DNA of 64,000 nt from an uncultured Opitutales bacterium. GTDB taxonomy: Bacteria; Verrucomicrobiota; Verrucomicrobiia; Opitutales; Seribacteraceae. A program made the position numbers and the translations under genes. Positions 8,463 to 17,148 of this stretch are shown here, piece by piece. The stretch is taken from the NCBI GenBank assembly GCA_905478775.1, contig CAJQKB010000008.1, positions 1 through 64,000 of the forward strand, written 5' to 3'. Under the pieces are notes generated by a model that saw only the letters and a program-made list of their open reading frames with translations, searched no databases and was not told the DNA's origin. Within the stretch, counting starts at the first letter, position 1; each line of letters begins with the position of its first letter.

Positions 8463-8870
8463 TTAATTGGGAGTAGGAATATTTTTTCGAACCACTGATC
8501 TTTTGAAGTAAAAATAAAGTAAATGGAATGCGAAAAAATATAAAATATTTACGATAAAACCACCCGTTAATGCGACTCGAATCCCCTTTTCCTGACGTAC
8601 TGCTCGGCGATGGGCTACTAAATTTCGTGCCAATACCTGCTCCGAAGTCATTTCCAAACGGGCGTCATAAAATTTCGCACTTATATTTTGGTCAATCAAT
8701 GAGGGAGGAATTATTGGTTCCTCCTTTAAAATAATATCCCAGTAATCACGAGTGGGAGTGCCCAAAATAGGCCCCACCTGTATCTCACGGTGAAAGGTAA
8801 ATTGAATTATTATCGCGGTCACGATTAACAGTCCTTGGGATACTAACCAAGCCTTAGTGCGGAGTTTCAT
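8463..8870 (-). CDS. Hypothetical membrane protein with two terminal helices
   Basis: This is a 135-residue protein with a hydrophobic segment near each end (about 8-24 and 101-122). Between them is a polar stretch of roughly 75 residues that should lie on the periplasmic side if both ends are cytoplasmic. A basic tail follows the second helix. I see no catalytic motif and recognise no family. It is read toward the beta-barrel gene 57 bases downstream and is divergent from the amidase. Confidence 0.55.
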   Translation of the reverse strand: MKLRTKAWLVSQGLLIVTAIIIQFTFHREIQVGPILGTPTRDYWDIILKEEPIIPPSLIDQNISAKFYDARLEMTSEQVLARNLVAHRRAVRQEKGIRVALTGGFIVNILYFFAFHLLYFYFKRSVVRKNIPTPN

Positions 8871-8984
8871 TTAGTCGACAGTATACATTTTTTAATTTGT
8901 AGCAAAAATAAATCATTTATTTCGACCGCAAATAAGTTCTTTGTTGCCAAGGTAGTGGGTTTTACAAAGAAAAGAACTTGGTAG

Positions 8985-9857
8985 ATGAGGTTCTTATTTT
9001 TTTTAATATCGGTTTTCGGTGGGTCTTTCTTTGCACATGCAGAGTCCACCCATGTGGTTCGTAAGAACGAGACACTGAGTGCAATCGCACAAAAATACGG
9101 AGTCTCAGCAAATGCCATTCAGGCTTACAATGGAATTTCAGACCCTAACCTTCTTTTTGTCGGCAAAAAATTAAAAATTCCCAGTGGTTCCACTCCAGAA
9201 ATTCCTTATTTGGTAAGAAAAGGAGATAGCCTGAGCAGTATTGCCTCTCGATTTGGGGTTTCGCAGAGTGCACTGTCCTCTCGGAATGGAATATCCAGCC
9301 CGAACCTGATCAAGATCGGTCAGAAAATTATTATTCCAGTAAAAGGTTCGACCGTAAAGGCACCCAGTTTGCTTCCGAGCAGCCTACTCAGAACGCTTGC
9401 CACTATCAGACCTAAATCGGGCAAGTGGAAAAAAATCATTATTCACCATTCCGCAACCCCGGTAGATGATGCCATGAATATGCACAGAGTGCACAAAGCC
9501 AGAGGGATGAAAAATGGCCTCGCGTATCACTTCGTAGTTTCAAACGGTTCCCGAAAAGCTACAGATGGTGAGGTTTTTATTGGAGGAAGATGGAAGGGGC
9601 AATTAGACGGGGGACATGTCAAAAAACTAAGTTGGAATCAAACCTGTATCGGGATTTGTTTGATTGGGAATTTTGAAATCAAGCCACCCACTTCAAGACA
9701 AATGAAGACGTTGGAAGGATTATGTGAATACTTAATGAAGAGATGCTCGATCCCGAAAAGTCAAGTTACGACCCACAAAGTATTGCACAAGGGCCACACG
9801 GCCTGCCCCGGGAAGTATTTCTCACTTCCTTCCCTTACTCGCCGGTTGAATCCTTAG
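8985..9857 (+). CDS. LysM N-acetylmuramoyl-L-alanine amidase (Amidase_2/PGRP type)
   Basis: This is a 290-residue secreted peptidoglycan enzyme. A signal peptide (1-20, ending FAHAES) precedes two LysM domains (about 23-66 and 75-118), each with the VRKNETLSAIAQKYGVS-type pattern, then an Amidase_2 domain (about 142-288). Zinc ligands are visible: the IHHSA histidine, the THKVLH histidine and the cysteine of TACPG. It should cut the muramoyl-L-alanine bond in the periplasm or on released wall. Its end overlaps the convergent dehydrogenase gene by 23 bases. Confidence 0.9.
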   Translation: MRFLFFLISVFGGSFFAHAESTHVVRKNETLSAIAQKYGVSANAIQAYNGISDPNLLFVGKKLKIPSGSTPEIPYLVRKGDSLSSIASRFGVSQSALSSRNGISSPNLIKIGQKIIIPVKGSTVKAPSLLPSSLLRTLATIRPKSGKWKKIIIHHSATPVDDAMNMHRVHKARGMKNGLAYHFVVSNGSRKATDGEVFIGGRWKGQLDGGHVKKLSWNQTCIGICLIGNFEIKPPTSRQMKTLEGLCEYLMKRCSIPKSQVTTHKVLHKGHTACPGKYFSLPSLTRRLNP

Positions 9858-10869
9858 GCTGCTTAAGAGACTCTTTATCCCGGGCAAATAAAACCTTGCC
9901 GAGGCGAGTTTCATTGTTCCGCGAGAAAGCCTGTGCAAATTCGTTTAAATTAAAAATTGAATCAACGGGGTGCCTAATTTCCATCAAGGCAAGGGGTTGG
10001 AGTACACTTTCGATTGATTTTCGAATATCATTCAACCCCCTACTCTCCTTCCAGCGGTCCAGCCAAAAGCCAACAAATCGAATATCATCAAAGATTAAAT
10101 TTCGGGTTGGGAATCGAATTGCCTCACCATCCATCGCACCAAAGGTAACATGAACTCCCCCTTTGGACAGACATTTTGCCAGTCGGAGGGCACTTTTTCC
10201 TCCGACTGAATTTAAGGCCATTACGCATTTTTTGCCTTCTGTCAGTAAGGATATTTTCTCCACTACATCATCTTGATCCAAAAAAACTTCTGTTTTCCCA
10301 AAAGATAAAAGCTTTTCACGCGCACTCTCACTGCGTACCAAACTGATACATCTGACACCCAACTTGGCTGCAAATTGAATAACCGAAAGTCCTACCGCTG
10401 AATTCCCCGCATTTTGGACTATGAAATTACCCGGTTTTAAGTATTCAAAATCATTTAATAAACGCCACGCCGTCATCGGATTTAAAAGGGACAGTGCTAA
10501 TTGATCAAATGGTACAAGTGCGGGGAGTAAGATAAGTTGATCTGCGTTCTCCTTGGTAAATTCCTGCCAACTGCCGACAGAAAAAGGACACGAAACAGGA
10601 CGCCCAAGCAACTTCTCGTCCACCCCCTCCCCCACAGAATATACAGTTCCAACCCCTTCCCTGCCCCCAGTCGCGGGAAGCTCGCGCAGCGAGCCATAAG
10701 AGCCGTTAATTAATCCAATATCAGAGGGATGAAGAGCAGAGGCCTGCAATTGTATAATCACCTCGCCTTTACCGCAGGGAGGCAAAGAAGTTTTTTCTAA
10801 TTTTAAAACTTCAACCGGGTTGCCATATTCGTGATATCGTAAGGCGTGAAAGGAGTCGGGTGTATTCAT
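9835..10869 (-). CDS. MDR-family reductase, 2-enoyl thioester reductase-like
   Basis: This is a 344-residue zinc-independent medium-chain dehydrogenase/reductase close to MECR/Etr1 2-enoyl thioester reductases. Features are the HPSDIGLINGSYG segment, the GREGVGTV turn, and the NAGNSAVGLSVIQFAAKLG nucleotide-binding block that is typical of that group. No zinc-binding cysteine or histidine set is present, as expected. The likely reaction is NADPH-dependent reduction of an enoyl thioester, but quinone-reductase activity is possible. I chose the ATG at 10869, which overlaps the esterase stop as ATGA. Confidence 0.8.
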   Translation of the reverse strand: MNTPDSFHALRYHEYGNPVEVLKLEKTSLPPCGKGEVIIQLQASALHPSDIGLINGSYGSLRELPATGGREGVGTVYSVGEGVDEKLLGRPVSCPFSVGSWQEFTKENADQLILLPALVPFDQLALSLLNPMTAWRLLNDFEYLKPGNFIVQNAGNSAVGLSVIQFAAKLGVRCISLVRSESAREKLLSFGKTEVFLDQDDVVEKISLLTEGKKCVMALNSVGGKSALRLAKCLSKGGVHVTFGAMDGEAIRFPTRNLIFDDIRFVGFWLDRWKESRGLNDIRKSIESVLQPLALMEIRHPVDSIFNLNEFAQAFSRNNETRLGKVLFARDKESLKQPKDSTGE

Positions 10870-11750
10870 TTTTTGAGCCACCCCATTGTATTCATCCAAT
10901 CCTGAGCACGACTCGGCCATGTGGCGACCATTTGCTCCGACTTTTTCATTCCATATCCATGTCCACCGAAGGGATACAAATGTAACTCGTTTCCAATGAC
11001 TCCTGCTCGTTCCAAAGCCAGGTAAAGCAGAGCACTTCCTTCTGCGGGAACATGATCATCTCCGGTGTGTGCAAAAAAACAAGGCGGACATTCTGGAGTC
11101 ACTTGAATTGCAGGGAATAATTGTTTTCTTTCTTTTCGATCCACGAGGTAGGCAGGATAAATTAATAACGAGAAATCCGGACGACAAGAAAGTTCATCCG
11201 CAGAGTCGATCAATGGATAGGTTTTCTTTTTAAATTCAGTGGACGCCATAACGGCTAAATTCCCTCCCGCAGAGAAACCCAGAATTCCCACTTTATTGGG
11301 ATTTACATTTAATTCCTTCGCATCCTTTCGAATGAGCCTCATTGCCCTCTGTGCATCCTGTAAGGGTGCTTCATGTTTTTCCCGCCCATTTCTTCGGGGA
11401 ACTCGGTATTTAAGAAGAACAGCAGTTACCCCAAAGGAATTTAACCATTTGCAAACATCCGTTCCTTCATGTTGATAAGCTAAGATATTATACCCTCCAC
11501 CCGGGCAGACCAGAACCGCACTTTGATTGGCAATTTTGGGATCGGCAGGGAAAAATGTGATGGTGGGTTCTGACACATTTGAAATACGGAGAACATCATC
11601 AGCATTTTTGGCTGGAATTACTTTTTCGGGAGGCACTTCTTCATTGGTTTCTCCCGGTGCATCGCCAGGCCAAATCAAAATACTATCGATTGAGTCACCC
11701 CAAATAACCAAGTGGGGAAGGATAAAAAGTAGAAGTATCAACAATTTCAT
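10866..11750 (-). CDS. Secreted alpha/beta-hydrolase (acetyl-esterase, BD-FAE-like)
   Basis: This is a 294-residue exported esterase with a signal peptide (about 1-18). The oxyanion loop is CPGGGY (82-87), the nucleophile is Ser160 in GFSAGG, the acid is Asp231 or Asp232 in TGDDHVP, and the base is His264 in GGHGYG. This layout matches carbohydrate acetyl-esterases (xylan esterases) of the BD-FAE group, common in PVC polysaccharide degraders. AGGA lies just before the ATG. It is read into the MDR reductase gene with a four-base overlap. The substrate is inferred from the family only. Confidence 0.85.
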   Translation of the reverse strand: MKLLILLLFILPHLVIWGDSIDSILIWPGDAPGETNEEVPPEKVIPAKNADDVLRISNVSEPTITFFPADPKIANQSAVLVCPGGGYNILAYQHEGTDVCKWLNSFGVTAVLLKYRVPRRNGREKHEAPLQDAQRAMRLIRKDAKELNVNPNKVGILGFSAGGNLAVMASTEFKKKTYPLIDSADELSCRPDFSLLIYPAYLVDRKERKQLFPAIQVTPECPPCFFAHTGDDHVPAEGSALLYLALERAGVIGNELHLYPFGGHGYGMKKSEQMVATWPSRAQDWMNTMGWLKK

Positions 11751-11853
11751 GCTTCCTGTTCATTGAAAGTTCATCAACTATGCAAAACAAAAAGAGATCC
11801 TCCCTCTATTTTTCTTTTGCGGAAAGTGTAAACTTTTTAAAAAGTGGAGAGTA

Positions 11854-12969
11854 ATGATAAAACATCTGTCTATTTTATACTGTCTCTTCTGTGTGAAACT
11901 TTCTGTGCAAAGTTCCCCAGACTCCACTAATTTAATTCAATCTTTGGTTGCTATTAAAAGTCAGGGCGAAGGAAACAGAAAGGCGATGAAAGCGTGGCCT
12001 CAAGTTTCCCAATTCCCTCCCTCTGCAATACCTCAGTTATTAGAGGCGATGAATCGTGCTAATGATTTAGGCGATAATTGGATTCGGGCAGCAATCGAAA
12101 AAATATGCGAGCAAAACACCACTCAACTACCCGTTCAGAGAATCATCGCTTTCCTACAGGATCACTCCAACCAGGCGGAATCGAGGCATATGGCATTTCA
12201 AATCCTTCAATCCGAACTGCCATCCAAGGCCGATCAATTAATTCCTTCTTTCATTGATGATCCCGCACCAGTACTCAGGCAAAAGGCGGTGGAATTGATC
12301 CTCAGTAAAGCAAGAAATTCCAGTGCAAAACCAAAAGCAATTAAGCTATACCAAAAAGCATTAATCCAAGCGAGGGAGGTGGAACAAATTAAAGAAGCAA
12401 GTCGGGAGCTCGAAGAAGCAGGAGAAAAAATAAATTTGATCCAATTAATGGGGCTATTACCAGAATGGCAGTTAATGGGTCCATTTGATAATTCCGAACG
12501 GAAAGGTTTTTCTGTGGAATATGGTCCTGAAAGTGGAAAAGGTCTGACTGAACAACACAAAAATAAGGATGGGATTGTGAAATGGGAAAAGTTTTCCACT
12601 CAAGACGAATTGGGTCTGGTTGATATTAATCAAAAATATGGCGAACTAAAGGAGGTATGTGCCTACGCAAGAACAACATTTCACTCTCAATCCGCACAGT
12701 CTGCCCATTTTCGGATTGGTTCGAAGAATGCCTGGAAAATGTGGGTAAACGGCACACTTCTCTTCTCACGGGATGAATATCATCGTGGTAAAACTCGAAT
12801 TGATCAGTTTATAATCGAAGGTAAATTACAGGAAGGAGAGAATGAAATTTTGTTAAAGGTCTGTCAAAATGAACAAACTCAGTCCTGGACAAAACAATGG
12901 GAGTTTAACTTCCGCATTACCGATCGCACTGGATCGGCGATCCATTCGAGCGGTTCAACAATCAAATAA
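11854..12969 (+). CDS. Secreted protein with HEAT-like helices and a beta-sandwich C-terminus
   Basis: This is a 371-residue exported protein: a signal peptide (about 1-19), helical repeats of HEAT/Armadillo type (about 25-195), then a beta-rich domain starting at EWQLMGPFDN (about 204). The WxxxGPFDN opening and the later FRIGSKNAWKMWVNG and EGENEILLKV segments resemble the PA14/galactose-binding-like sandwich seen in secreted planctomycete and verrucomicrobial proteins. GGAG precedes the ATG. It is seven bases from the PQQ-propeller gene, so the two probably work together outside the cytoplasm. Function unknown. Confidence 0.65.
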   Translation: MIKHLSILYCLFCVKLSVQSSPDSTNLIQSLVAIKSQGEGNRKAMKAWPQVSQFPPSAIPQLLEAMNRANDLGDNWIRAAIEKICEQNTTQLPVQRIIAFLQDHSNQAESRHMAFQILQSELPSKADQLIPSFIDDPAPVLRQKAVELILSKARNSSAKPKAIKLYQKALIQAREVEQIKEASRELEEAGEKINLIQLMGLLPEWQLMGPFDNSERKGFSVEYGPESGKGLTEQHKNKDGIVKWEKFSTQDELGLVDINQKYGELKEVCAYARTTFHSQSAQSAHFRIGSKNAWKMWVNGTLLFSRDEYHRGKTRIDQFIIEGKLQEGENEILLKVCQNEQTQSWTKQWEFNFRITDRTGSAIHSSGSTIK

Positions 12970-12976
12970 TTTAGTT

Positions 12977-14170
12977 ATGAAAAACGGGTTCCTTTTTTTA
13001 CTATCTCTCCTCTCTCCTTTATTTCTAAATGCAGATTGGTTACAATTTCGTGGATCCTTAGGAAATGGGGGAACTTCGATTACTTCAATTACTCAATTTT
13101 CTAAAGAAAATAAAAATTCTTGGAAGTCAGAACTGCCCGGGCGTGGATTATCCAGTCCCATTTTAGTGGATGGAAAGATTTTCCTGACTGCATCCAGTGG
13201 ACCCAAGCAAGAAACCTTACACATTCTTTGCTTTTCCCAGAACGAGGGGAATTTAATCTGGGAAAGAAAATTCAAAGCGACGGGCCGGACGATTTGCCAT
13301 GAAAAAACATGCGTAGCTGCCCCCACAATGGTAAGCGACCGAGAAGTAGTAGTTGCCCAGTTTTCTTCGAACGATATTTTTTGTGTAGATTTGGATGGAG
13401 ATCTCCTCTGGCTGAGAGGATTAACCTATGACTTCCCCAATGCCGCCAACGGACTGGGGATGTCTTCTTCGCCCCTCATTTCAAAGGGAGTGCTTATTGC
13501 ACAGGTTGAAAATGACGCCGATTCGTTCACTACTGGAATCGATTTAAAAAACGGCGAAGAATTATGGAGAAACATTCGCCCCAAGGGTGCAAATTGGACA
13601 TCTCCTGTATTACTGGGTACTGGGAAAAATCAAAAAGTAGCTCTTCAATCGACTAAGGGGATCTCTCTAATAAACCCGACGAATGGCAAAGAATCCTGGA
13701 GTTACCAGAATGGAGCATCCAGCATTCCCTCATCCACTCCAGTGGGGGATGTACTTTTAGTTCCCTCCAATGGATTGACTGCCCTTAAAACAAGAACTGG
13801 AGGGAATTCACACACAGAGGTTTGGCAGGATAATAAATTAGGTCCGGGCACTGGTAGTCCAGCTATTTCAGGGAATCGATTCCTTGTTATCAATAAAGCG
13901 AATGTCCTTACTTATGCAAAAATCGATAGTGGAGAAATATTATGGCGAATGAGAATCAAAGGACCAGTCAGTGGCTCTCCCGTTGCGACTCGTTCCCATC
14001 TTTACTTCTTTAATGAAGACGGATTGGGGCAAATCATTAAACTGGGAGAAGACGAAGGAAAAGTCATTGCCACACTTGACCTGCAGGAAACAATCCTTTC
14101 CACCCCTGCCCTTGCAGCAGACGGATTGTATATTCGATCCGACAAAAACCTTTGGAAAATATCCCAATAG
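12977..14170 (+). CDS. Secreted PQQ-type beta-propeller protein
   Basis: This is a 397-residue exported protein with a signal peptide (about 1-18) followed by the DWLQFRG opening common to PVC PQQ-like proteins. Repeated blades carry motifs such as GKIFL, LWLRGL, ELWRNIRP and EILWRM. No BamB lipobox is present. Such propellers may bind PQQ or act as scaffolds; the enzyme-type residues of quinoprotein dehydrogenases cannot be confirmed. The start at 12977 gives the signal peptide, while a longer frame overlaps the previous gene and looks non-coding. It converges on the cytochrome-LRR gene. Confidence 0.8.
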   Translation: MKNGFLFLLSLLSPLFLNADWLQFRGSLGNGGTSITSITQFSKENKNSWKSELPGRGLSSPILVDGKIFLTASSGPKQETLHILCFSQNEGNLIWERKFKATGRTICHEKTCVAAPTMVSDREVVVAQFSSNDIFCVDLDGDLLWLRGLTYDFPNAANGLGMSSSPLISKGVLIAQVENDADSFTTGIDLKNGEELWRNIRPKGANWTSPVLLGTGKNQKVALQSTKGISLINPTNGKESWSYQNGASSIPSSTPVGDVLLVPSNGLTALKTRTGGNSHTEVWQDNKLGPGTGSPAISGNRFLVINKANVLTYAKIDSGEILWRMRIKGPVSGSPVATRSHLYFFNEDGLGQIIKLGEDEGKVIATLDLQETILSTPALAADGLYIRSDKNLWKISQ

Positions 14171-14176
14171 TATAAA

Positions 14177-15139
14177 TTAAAAACTAATTTCTACTAATGG
14201 TTTCCTCTCTCTCAATCGAGAAATTCCCTTCGCACTCACTCCACTTTTCCACAGGTGTAAAGTAGTCAGTTTAGCAAGCAAGCTAAGGGCATTAATTCCA
14301 TTATCGCTCACATTTGTTTGCGAAAGGTTCAAGCTTTGTAAATTGGGCAATGTGAAGAGCTCTTTGATTCCATTGTCTCCAATCCGGGTGTCCCGCATAT
14401 TCAACTTAGTTAGTTTTTTAAACTTTGAAATAACCTCGCAGGACTGGTCTGTAACTAAAGTTCCCCTCAGGTCCAAGTGACAAATATGGTCCTTCAGGGG
14501 AATCAACTGTGCGATCAATTGATCATCAATCATTTTGGGTTTTGTGACCACCCGCACTTCGAGTAATGAACTTCCGATTCCAATGGGACGAATCAATAGC
14601 GATGAGTCTCGATCAAACTGGATTAATCGATCGGGCTTGATCGGCTTGAGTCCAGAAGCCAACTGATCATAAAAGGCAAGATACTCAGGTAGTTCATGCC
14701 TCTGATCTCCATTTTCTCCTATGGGGATACGGATTCCATCCTCCGCTCCCACCCACTTGCTAAAGTCGACTCCCTGCGCAATCCACTTCCGAATGAGTTC
14801 CTGTTGATTAAAAGTAAGAGGGTCCCCTTTGGGTGGCATGATGTCATCATCCGTTGAAGGAAGTATGACTCGTTGATAAAGTGAACTCTTACTGGGGTGA
14901 TCCACAACAATGACAGGGCCCTCATCACCTCCCGCCATGATATGCCCCGCTCCGTCCAAGCGCAATCCTGCCTTGGGTTCCTTCCTTCGTCCATTTTGCT
15001 CGAATGGTGCTTTATGACACTCCACGCATCGTTCCTCCAGGATGGGCCAAACTTCCTCTTCAAAATCAACCACCGACAGTAATTGATAATGCATGAGGCA
15101 ACCACTTATCAAAAAAAACTGGGTTATTGTACGATGCAT
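14177..15139 (-). CDS. Planctomycete-type cytochrome c domain fused to leucine-rich repeats
   Basis: This is a 320-residue exported protein. After an N-terminal signal segment (about 1-22) a PSCyt1 domain carries the heme motif CVECH (38-42) and ends with the IMPPKG (about 101-106), FNQQELIRKWIAQGVDF block that usually supplies the Met ligand and closing helix. From about 200 come leucine-rich repeats of the kind LTKLNMRDTRIGDNGIKEL, about four to five units. Similar cytochromes occur with PSD1 dehydrogenases in PVC bacteria, but no partner is beside it. The LRR tail suggests binding to a partner or substrate. Confidence 0.8.
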   Translation of the reverse strand: MHRTITQFFLISGCLMHYQLLSVVDFEEEVWPILEERCVECHKAPFEQNGRRKEPKAGLRLDGAGHIMAGGDEGPVIVVDHPSKSSLYQRVILPSTDDDIMPPKGDPLTFNQQELIRKWIAQGVDFSKWVGAEDGIRIPIGENGDQRHELPEYLAFYDQLASGLKPIKPDRLIQFDRDSSLLIRPIGIGSSLLEVRVVTKPKMIDDQLIAQLIPLKDHICHLDLRGTLVTDQSCEVISKFKKLTKLNMRDTRIGDNGIKELFTLPNLQSLNLSQTNVSDNGINALSLLAKLTTLHLWKSGVSAKGISRLRERKPLVEISF

Positions 15140-15260
15140 GATCCAATATTGAAGTAATTTTTGTCATTCGTGCGAGCATGGAAAGCCGGAATGCTTAAAA
15201 AATATTCGTGACCTCTTCTTTGGGCTTGAAAATTTATCGTTTGAAAAGTTACCTCCTACC

Positions 15261-16220
15261 ATGAAACTACAAATAACCTTATCCATTTTCTTGTTCTTTA
15301 GTATTGTGCCACAATTTTGTTTTGCGGGAAAATTCAGTTGGAAAGAAAGCACTTCATTGAATCAGCATGTTGACCTTCTTTGGAAGGACCAAAAAATTGC
15401 CCGTTATGTATTCGAAAAAATGAACCCAAAAGATCGGGAGCGAACCTACAAGCCATTTCACCATATTTTTCAATCGAACGGGGTCGATTTCCTGACCAAA
15501 GGACCAGGAGGAAAATACACTCACCACCGGGGAATTTATTTTGGATTTTCAAAATGCTCTGCCCTGGATGGAGATGGGAAGTCGGTAAATGTTGATACCT
15601 GGCATTGCAAACGAGCGTACCAGACTCATGAGAAATTCATTACTAAAACAGCCAATCAACAAGAGGCTTCTCATACAGTAAAAATTGCCTGGCGAGTGGA
15701 CGATGGTACCGTGTTTGCGACCGAGCATCGAACTCTTCATTTCTCTTTCATCAAAGAAGGTTTTCTCCAAGTTGATTTCCAATCGAAGCTCAGCACCGAC
15801 CAGGAGGAAGTTCAATTGGATGGCGACCCCCAACACGCGGGCTTTCAATTTCGGGCATCTAATGAAGTGGCCACAAAAACAAGTAAAGAAACTTATTACA
15901 TTCGACCGGTCGAGGGCATTGACAGGAAAGGAAAAACAAAAAACTGGCCCCAGGACAAAGACATGACCAACCTCCCCTGGAAGGCTCAAAGTGTGGTCGT
16001 GGGGGGGAACCGTTACACCACCCTCTATCTGGAACACCCGGCCAACCCCAAGCCATCCTTTTACAGCGAACGGGACTATGGTCGTTTTGGCTCCTACTTT
16101 AAGACGAAAATTACCCCGTCGAGCCCTTTAGTCGTTCAATACAGGTTACATATTTTTCAAGGAGAAATGAATCAAAAAGAATGTGAGAAGCTAAGCCAAG
16201 CCTTCATTAAGAGTAATTAA
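15261..16220 (+). CDS. Secreted DUF6807 (PmoA-like) family protein
   Basis: This is a 319-residue protein with a signal peptide (about 1-22). The family pattern of tandem histidine segments is visible: KPFHHIF (about 64-70), TKGPGGKYTHHRGIYFGF (about 78-95) and a later DPQHAGFQFRAS (about 194-205). The name PmoA is a historic label and does not imply methane monooxygenase. Members accompany sugar-catabolism genes in Planctomycetes and Verrucomicrobia, and the beta-rich fold and conserved histidines suggest carbohydrate binding or processing. It is followed 20 bases later by a transporter gene. Confidence 0.8.
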   Translation: MKLQITLSIFLFFSIVPQFCFAGKFSWKESTSLNQHVDLLWKDQKIARYVFEKMNPKDRERTYKPFHHIFQSNGVDFLTKGPGGKYTHHRGIYFGFSKCSALDGDGKSVNVDTWHCKRAYQTHEKFITKTANQQEASHTVKIAWRVDDGTVFATEHRTLHFSFIKEGFLQVDFQSKLSTDQEEVQLDGDPQHAGFQFRASNEVATKTSKETYYIRPVEGIDRKGKTKNWPQDKDMTNLPWKAQSVVVGGNRYTTLYLEHPANPKPSFYSERDYGRFGSYFKTKITPSSPLVVQYRLHIFQGEMNQKECEKLSQAFIKSN

Positions 16221-16240
16221 TCTCTTTTACTTTTCTATTT

Positions 16241-17128
16241 TTGCCAACTCATCTACCACCCTACCTCCTTGCATTTACTGCCGGTGCGTTTTACGCATGC
16301 AGTGCTTTACTGTGTAAGCGAGGTTTAGAATTAGGAGCGGGTACGATTCGGTCTTTGATCTTTTCAAATGGGATCATGGCGGCCTTCTTTTTACCCTATC
16401 CTTTTGTACTGGGAAGCACTCCGGATTGGTATGATTTCCAGGCCGGGGTATTACTTGGCTTCATTTTTTTCCTTTCTCAATGCGCCTGTTTCTTTGCTCT
16501 TCAAAAAGGAGATGCCTCTATGGTCACCCCCATCATGGGATCCAAGTCAATATTCGTGGCTTTATTTGTAATGAGCTTTGGCTTAACTGGTACCCCCTCA
16601 CCCGAAACCTGGATTGCTGTTATGTTCGCGGCCTGTGCAGTCGCATTAATTGGATGGCCAGAAAAGGGTGGTAAGATTTGCAAAACCGCAATCAGTCTGG
16701 GTTTACTAACTGCCGCGGGATTTGGCTTAACTGATTCTTTGGTGCCACATCTGGCTCAAAAATCAACGCCAGAGCATGTAGTTTTTGTAATGTTTACCAC
16801 GGTGGGTGCGATGTCTTTCTTTCTTTTACCGCTAGTCGATGGAAGATTTTTTGAATCTCGCAAGAAAGCGGACTTTTGGATGTTTGCCTCCTGCATCCCG
16901 ATGGGGATACAAGCCATACTCATGTCCATGGCGATTGCCTTTTATCAAGTACCTGCAGAAGCAAATGTATTTTATGCCTGCCGAGGAATATGGGCTATTT
17001 TGCTCGCATCCTGGTTTGGTAAACATATTGGTTTGGAGGAGGGCTTTATGACAAAGCCAATTGTAGTAAGGAGAATGCTGGGAGCACTTTTACTCATTGC
17101 GGGGATTTATTTTACCCCCTTGTCATAA
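16241..17128 (+). CDS. EamA/DMT family transporter
   Basis: This is a 295-residue inner-membrane protein with about ten hydrophobic spans arranged as two EamA halves, the drug/metabolite transporter pattern. The first span contains AGAFYACSALLCKRGLELG and the middle and last helices contain the small-residue patches usual for the fold. Translation seems to start at the TTG at 16241, because the first transmembrane helix begins within ten residues; the next in-frame ATG would remove it. No ribosome site is visible. Substrate unknown. Confidence 0.82.
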   Translation: MPTHLPPYLLAFTAGAFYACSALLCKRGLELGAGTIRSLIFSNGIMAAFFLPYPFVLGSTPDWYDFQAGVLLGFIFFLSQCACFFALQKGDASMVTPIMGSKSIFVALFVMSFGLTGTPSPETWIAVMFAACAVALIGWPEKGGKICKTAISLGLLTAAGFGLTDSLVPHLAQKSTPEHVVFVMFTTVGAMSFFLLPLVDGRFFESRKKADFWMFASCIPMGIQAILMSMAIAFYQVPAEANVFYACRGIWAILLASWFGKHIGLEEGFMTKPIVVRRMLGALLLIAGIYFTPLS

Positions 17129-17148
17129 ATTTAATTAATTGAGTTCAT

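Noticed and set aside
12869-12976. Longer start for the first PQQ propeller
   Set aside because: The upstream part overlaps the preceding gene, and it would place residues before the signal peptide.
15549-16037. Long frame antisense to the DUF6807 gene
   Set aside because: It is a shadow of a well-supported gene, with no domain of its own.
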